Shown: piece by piece, positions 61,986-64,000 of the stretch
Layout of the letters: every line of letters begins with the position of its first letter
Position numbering within the stretch: position 1 is the first letter of the stretch
Source: Acidobacteriota bacterium
Lineage (GTDB): Bacteria > Acidobacteriota > Terriglobia > Terriglobales > Acidobacteriaceae
Reading direction: 5' to 3'
Assembly (NCBI GenBank): GCA_021816455.1
Contig: JAKAXU010000006.1
Coordinates: 1 to 64,000 of the forward strand
Length of the DNA: 64,000 nt
Position numbers and translations under genes: made by a program
The notes under the pieces: generated by a model
Seen by the model: only the letters and a program-made list of their open reading frames with translations
What the model was told of the DNA's origin: nothing
Databases searched by the model: none

Positions 61986-62185
61986 TCGTCCTCATGAGAC
62001 CAGCGCTCGACGCGCCATGCAAGGCAGTTCCCGTCTGCCCGCACCTCGCGTCCGTTTCCACTTAACCTCAGCGGTTGTACCCTTTATTGGACGTTGTTAG
62101 CAGCAGATTGGCTCAACGCATCCCTGCGCGTTTTGAGCAAACGCAAAATTTCATGAATGCGTCATCTTCGCATGGCTTCTGATCT

Positions 62186-62857
62186 TCAGTCCGAGGCAAG
62201 ACTCAGAGAATGACGCACATCCGCGCCGCGGATCCAGAAGATGACATCGGTCGCGATATTCGTCGCATGATCTGCGATTCGCTCCAGATTGCGCGAGATC
62301 AGCAACGCATGCAGCGCCTGCGGCGTGACCTCCGGCCTCTGCTGGATCAGCGCCAGCAAATCGGCCTGCGCCAAGCGGTTCATGCGGTCGATCTCGTCAT
62401 CCATCTCCCGGACGGATTCGGCCACCTGCGCGTCGCCATCCAACAACGCTTGAAGCGCTGTGCGAATCATCCGGCTGGCATATTCGCCCATCGCCTCGAA
62501 GTCCACCGGTAGCTCAACCTCAGCCATTCCCATCACGTCCTGCGCGCGAATTGCGATACTCATCGACTGGTCGCCGATACGCTCCAGATCGGCATTCATC
62601 TTGATCACGGCCAGAATGAAGCGCAGATCGATCGCCATCGGCTGCTCCTTGGCCAACAGTTCATAAGCCATCTCGTCCAGCTCACGCTGCGCCGTGTTGA
62701 TCGCCGTCTCGTTGTCTCTTACATACGTGCACAGCGCCTCGTCGCGCTGCAGATACGCTTCCACCGCGGTTTGCACTGCCTGCTGGGCCAGCGCCGCCAT
62801 GGCCAGGATTTTGTCCTTCAGCTCGGCCAGTTGTTGTTGAAAGTGGATGCGCGGCAC
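62186..62857 (-). CDS. phoU: Phosphate signalling regulator PhoU
   Basis: 223 residues from GTG 62855-62857, seven bases after GGAG. PhoU links the Pst phosphate transporter to the PhoR kinase and represses the Pho regulon when phosphate is plentiful. Two three-helix repeats are visible, each with the E/D-x-x-x-D metal-binding pattern: MNADLERIGDQSMSIAIRA in the first and SRNLERIADHATNIATDVIF in the second. Length and start (PRIHFQQQLAELKDKIL) fit the family. The pst transporter and phoB/phoR are not in the window; the gene seems alone. Confidence 0.95.
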   Translation of the reverse strand: MPRIHFQQQLAELKDKILAMAALAQQAVQTAVEAYLQRDEALCTYVRDNETAINTAQRELDEMAYELLAKEQPMAIDLRFILAVIKMNADLERIGDQSMSIAIRAQDVMGMAEVELPVDFEAMGEYASRMIRTALQALLDGDAQVAESVREMDDEIDRMNRLAQADLLALIQQRPEVTPQALHALLISRNLERIADHATNIATDVIFWIRGADVRHSLSLASD

Positions 62858-63032
62858 GGTACAACTCCTTATTAAACTATTGTGCCTCAAACTTTGTTAC
62901 CGCAGTGCAAATATCCGCGCGGCCGTATTCCTTCCACGCGCCAAAGCCGTCATCCGAAGCGAAATTTTCCCGCTATGGAAACTCTCTTCGGCTCGAGCGC
63001 CGCGTTCGGGCCTCGCGATTTATCCTGCTGCC

Positions 63033-63698
63033 ATGGCCTATTCCACACAACTCCATTCGCCGCATCTCTCGCTTGATCCGGCGCGGCTCCAGGTGCTCGA
63101 ATGCTACAAGCTGATGACCGGTCTGATCGTTCCGCGGCCGGTCGCGCTGGTCTCCACCATCGATGCGGCCGGTGTGCGCAACCTCGCGCCGTTCAGCTTC
63201 TTCTCCGGCGTCGGCTCCAACCCACCCACCGTGCTCTTCTGCCCTTCGCTGACCGCCGTACCAGCCACACCCACTCCGGATCGTCCCGACGACCGCAAAG
63301 ACACCCTGCGCAACGTCGAGCAGACCGGTGAATTCGTCATCAACATCGTCTCTGAAGCCATTGCGCACGCTGCCAATCTGACCGCAGCCAGCGTCCCGCC
63401 ATCGGTCGATGAGTTCTCGCTCGCCGGCCTCACCGCCATTCCGAGCGAAGTCGTCCGCGCGCCGCGCGTCGCCGAGTCACCTGCGCAACTGGAGTGCAAA
63501 CTCCTGCAGATCGTCTTTACCGGTGAGGGTCATGCCGCCGGCGTCGTGGTCCTGGGAGAGATTGTCCGCTTCCACATCCGACCGGACCTCATCGACAACT
63601 TCCGCATCGATCCGGAGCTGCTCGATGCGGTGGGACGCATGGCCGGCAACACCTGGGCCACCACACGCGACCGCTTTGACTTGATTCGCCCCAAGTGA
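63033..63698 (+). CDS. Flavin reductase-like FMN-binding protein
   Basis: 221 residues from ATG 63033. The family signature LMTGLIVPRPVALVSTIDAAG, with the following NLAPFSFFSGVGSNPPTVLF, is the FMN-binding split barrel. KDTLRNVEQTGEFVINIVSE and GVVVLGEIVRFHI are further conserved parts. Such proteins reduce flavin or act as FMN oxidoreductases of unknown physiological partner. It is divergent from phoU with about 175 bases between them. The ribosome site is poor, and the frame is open upstream to 62847, but similarity begins at this Met. Confidence 0.9.
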   Translation: MAYSTQLHSPHLSLDPARLQVLECYKLMTGLIVPRPVALVSTIDAAGVRNLAPFSFFSGVGSNPPTVLFCPSLTAVPATPTPDRPDDRKDTLRNVEQTGEFVINIVSEAIAHAANLTAASVPPSVDEFSLAGLTAIPSEVVRAPRVAESPAQLECKLLQIVFTGEGHAAGVVVLGEIVRFHIRPDLIDNFRIDPELLDAVGRMAGNTWATTRDRFDLIRPK

Positions 63699-63779
63699 TA
63701 CGCACACAGGCAAGACGCGACGCCGCGGAAGAGTCGGCGGCGAATCAGCGCAATGAGTGCCAGTATCGCGTCGAAGCGT

Positions 63780-64000
63780 TCACTCGGCACCGATCCTGAC
63801 CCCGCGGCTTTCGCGACCGAACGCTGTGACTGTCGCCAGCGCCAGCCCGGTTACCACTACTGTCGCCGCCAGCACCGGGCGATAGCTGCCCAGACGCTCG
63901 GCCAGCCGAGTCTGGAGCACCAGGTTTCGCGACGTCACCAGATTCCCAAGCTGATACGCCAGGCCAGGCAACACCGCTCGCAGCGCTCCCGGCGCCAGCT
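63780..64000 (-). CDS. MFS transporter, C-terminal fragment (runs off window)
   Basis: The frame continues without a start past the right edge and ends at 63780. The visible 72 residues begin LAPGALRAVLPGLAYQLGNL, a loop and helix typical of sugar/organic-acid transporters of the major facilitator superfamily (NELxPxxxRGxxPGxxYQLG). One more transmembrane helix (VLAATVVVTGLALATVTAF) and a short cytoplasmic tail follow. The rest of the protein is outside the window, so substrate class is not resolvable. Confidence 0.75.
   Translation of the reverse strand, partial: LAPGALRAVLPGLAYQLGNLVTSRNLVLQTRLAERLGSYRPVLAATVVVTGLALATVTAFGRESRGVRIGAE

Overview
The window looks like chromosomal DNA from a GC-rich acidobacterium, probably order Terriglobales (inference). 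The basis is two long Oar-like TonB-dependent receptors with N-terminal carboxypeptidase-regulatory domains, three CRTAC1 (FG-GAP plus ASPIC/UnbV) exported proteins, DUF5715, DUF5666 and DUF4382 proteins, and dense minus-strand operons with ATGA-type start/stop overlaps. No phage, plasmid or CRISPR locus is visible. The only mobile DNA is the first 15 codons of an IS5-family transposase cut by the left edge.

Layout. 1-0.3 kb: IS5 end abutting a 113-bp palindromic repeat that recurs at 50.1 kb. 0.3-11 kb: ruvB, an exported M48-like pseudoprotease, a polytopic membrane protein, gyrA with a strong terminator, an M15-like DUF5715 protein, a DUF2071 protein and a two-domain ThyX-like enzyme. 11.2-14.2 kb: larE-larC-larB, the nickel-pincer nucleotide cofactor pathway, without larA. 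14.3-29 kb: a carbohydrate and envelope region with a GH35 enzyme, a receptor/TPR/Tat-phosphatase/unknown operon, a Tat-exported TIM-barrel isomerase, a CRTAC1 protein and a GH3 enzyme. A shared CGYTTACA motif sits upstream of the GH35 gene and in the receptor/isomerase gap. 29-33 kb: a heme-type radical SAM gene plus hemG, divergent from a tandem Usp gene, with a GTGA-N6-TCAC palindrome near each start. 33-37 kb: two overlapping paralogous CRTAC1 genes.

37-50 kb: an HGSNAT-like acyltransferase, a KH-R3H protein, a second receptor, DUF6580 and YdjM-like membrane proteins, nadD and rsfS. The rsfS product carries a histone-H1-like lysine/alanine repeat tail with an apparent internal start site. 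Then come an exported amidase, hslR, tRNA-Ser(UGA) and a DUF4382 lipoprotein. 50-58 kb: an RluB-like pseudouridine synthase with a very long disordered tail coupled to scpB, and an HD-GYP / hybrid histidine kinase / response regulator operon linked by start/stop overlaps. 58-62 kb: an aminotransferase / type III polyketide synthase / FAD oxidoreductase operon, a small candidate biosynthetic cluster. 62-64 kb: phoU, a flavin reductase and the C-terminus of an MFS transporter.

The observations most worth testing are the RsfS/H1-like fusion with its nested start, the complementary split of the ThyX motif over two fused domains, the paired GTGA-N6-TCAC palindromes, the CGYTTACA sites, the 113-bp repeat pair, the HExxH-less M48 homologue and the type III PKS operon. 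All functions are read from motifs by eye; no database search was run.
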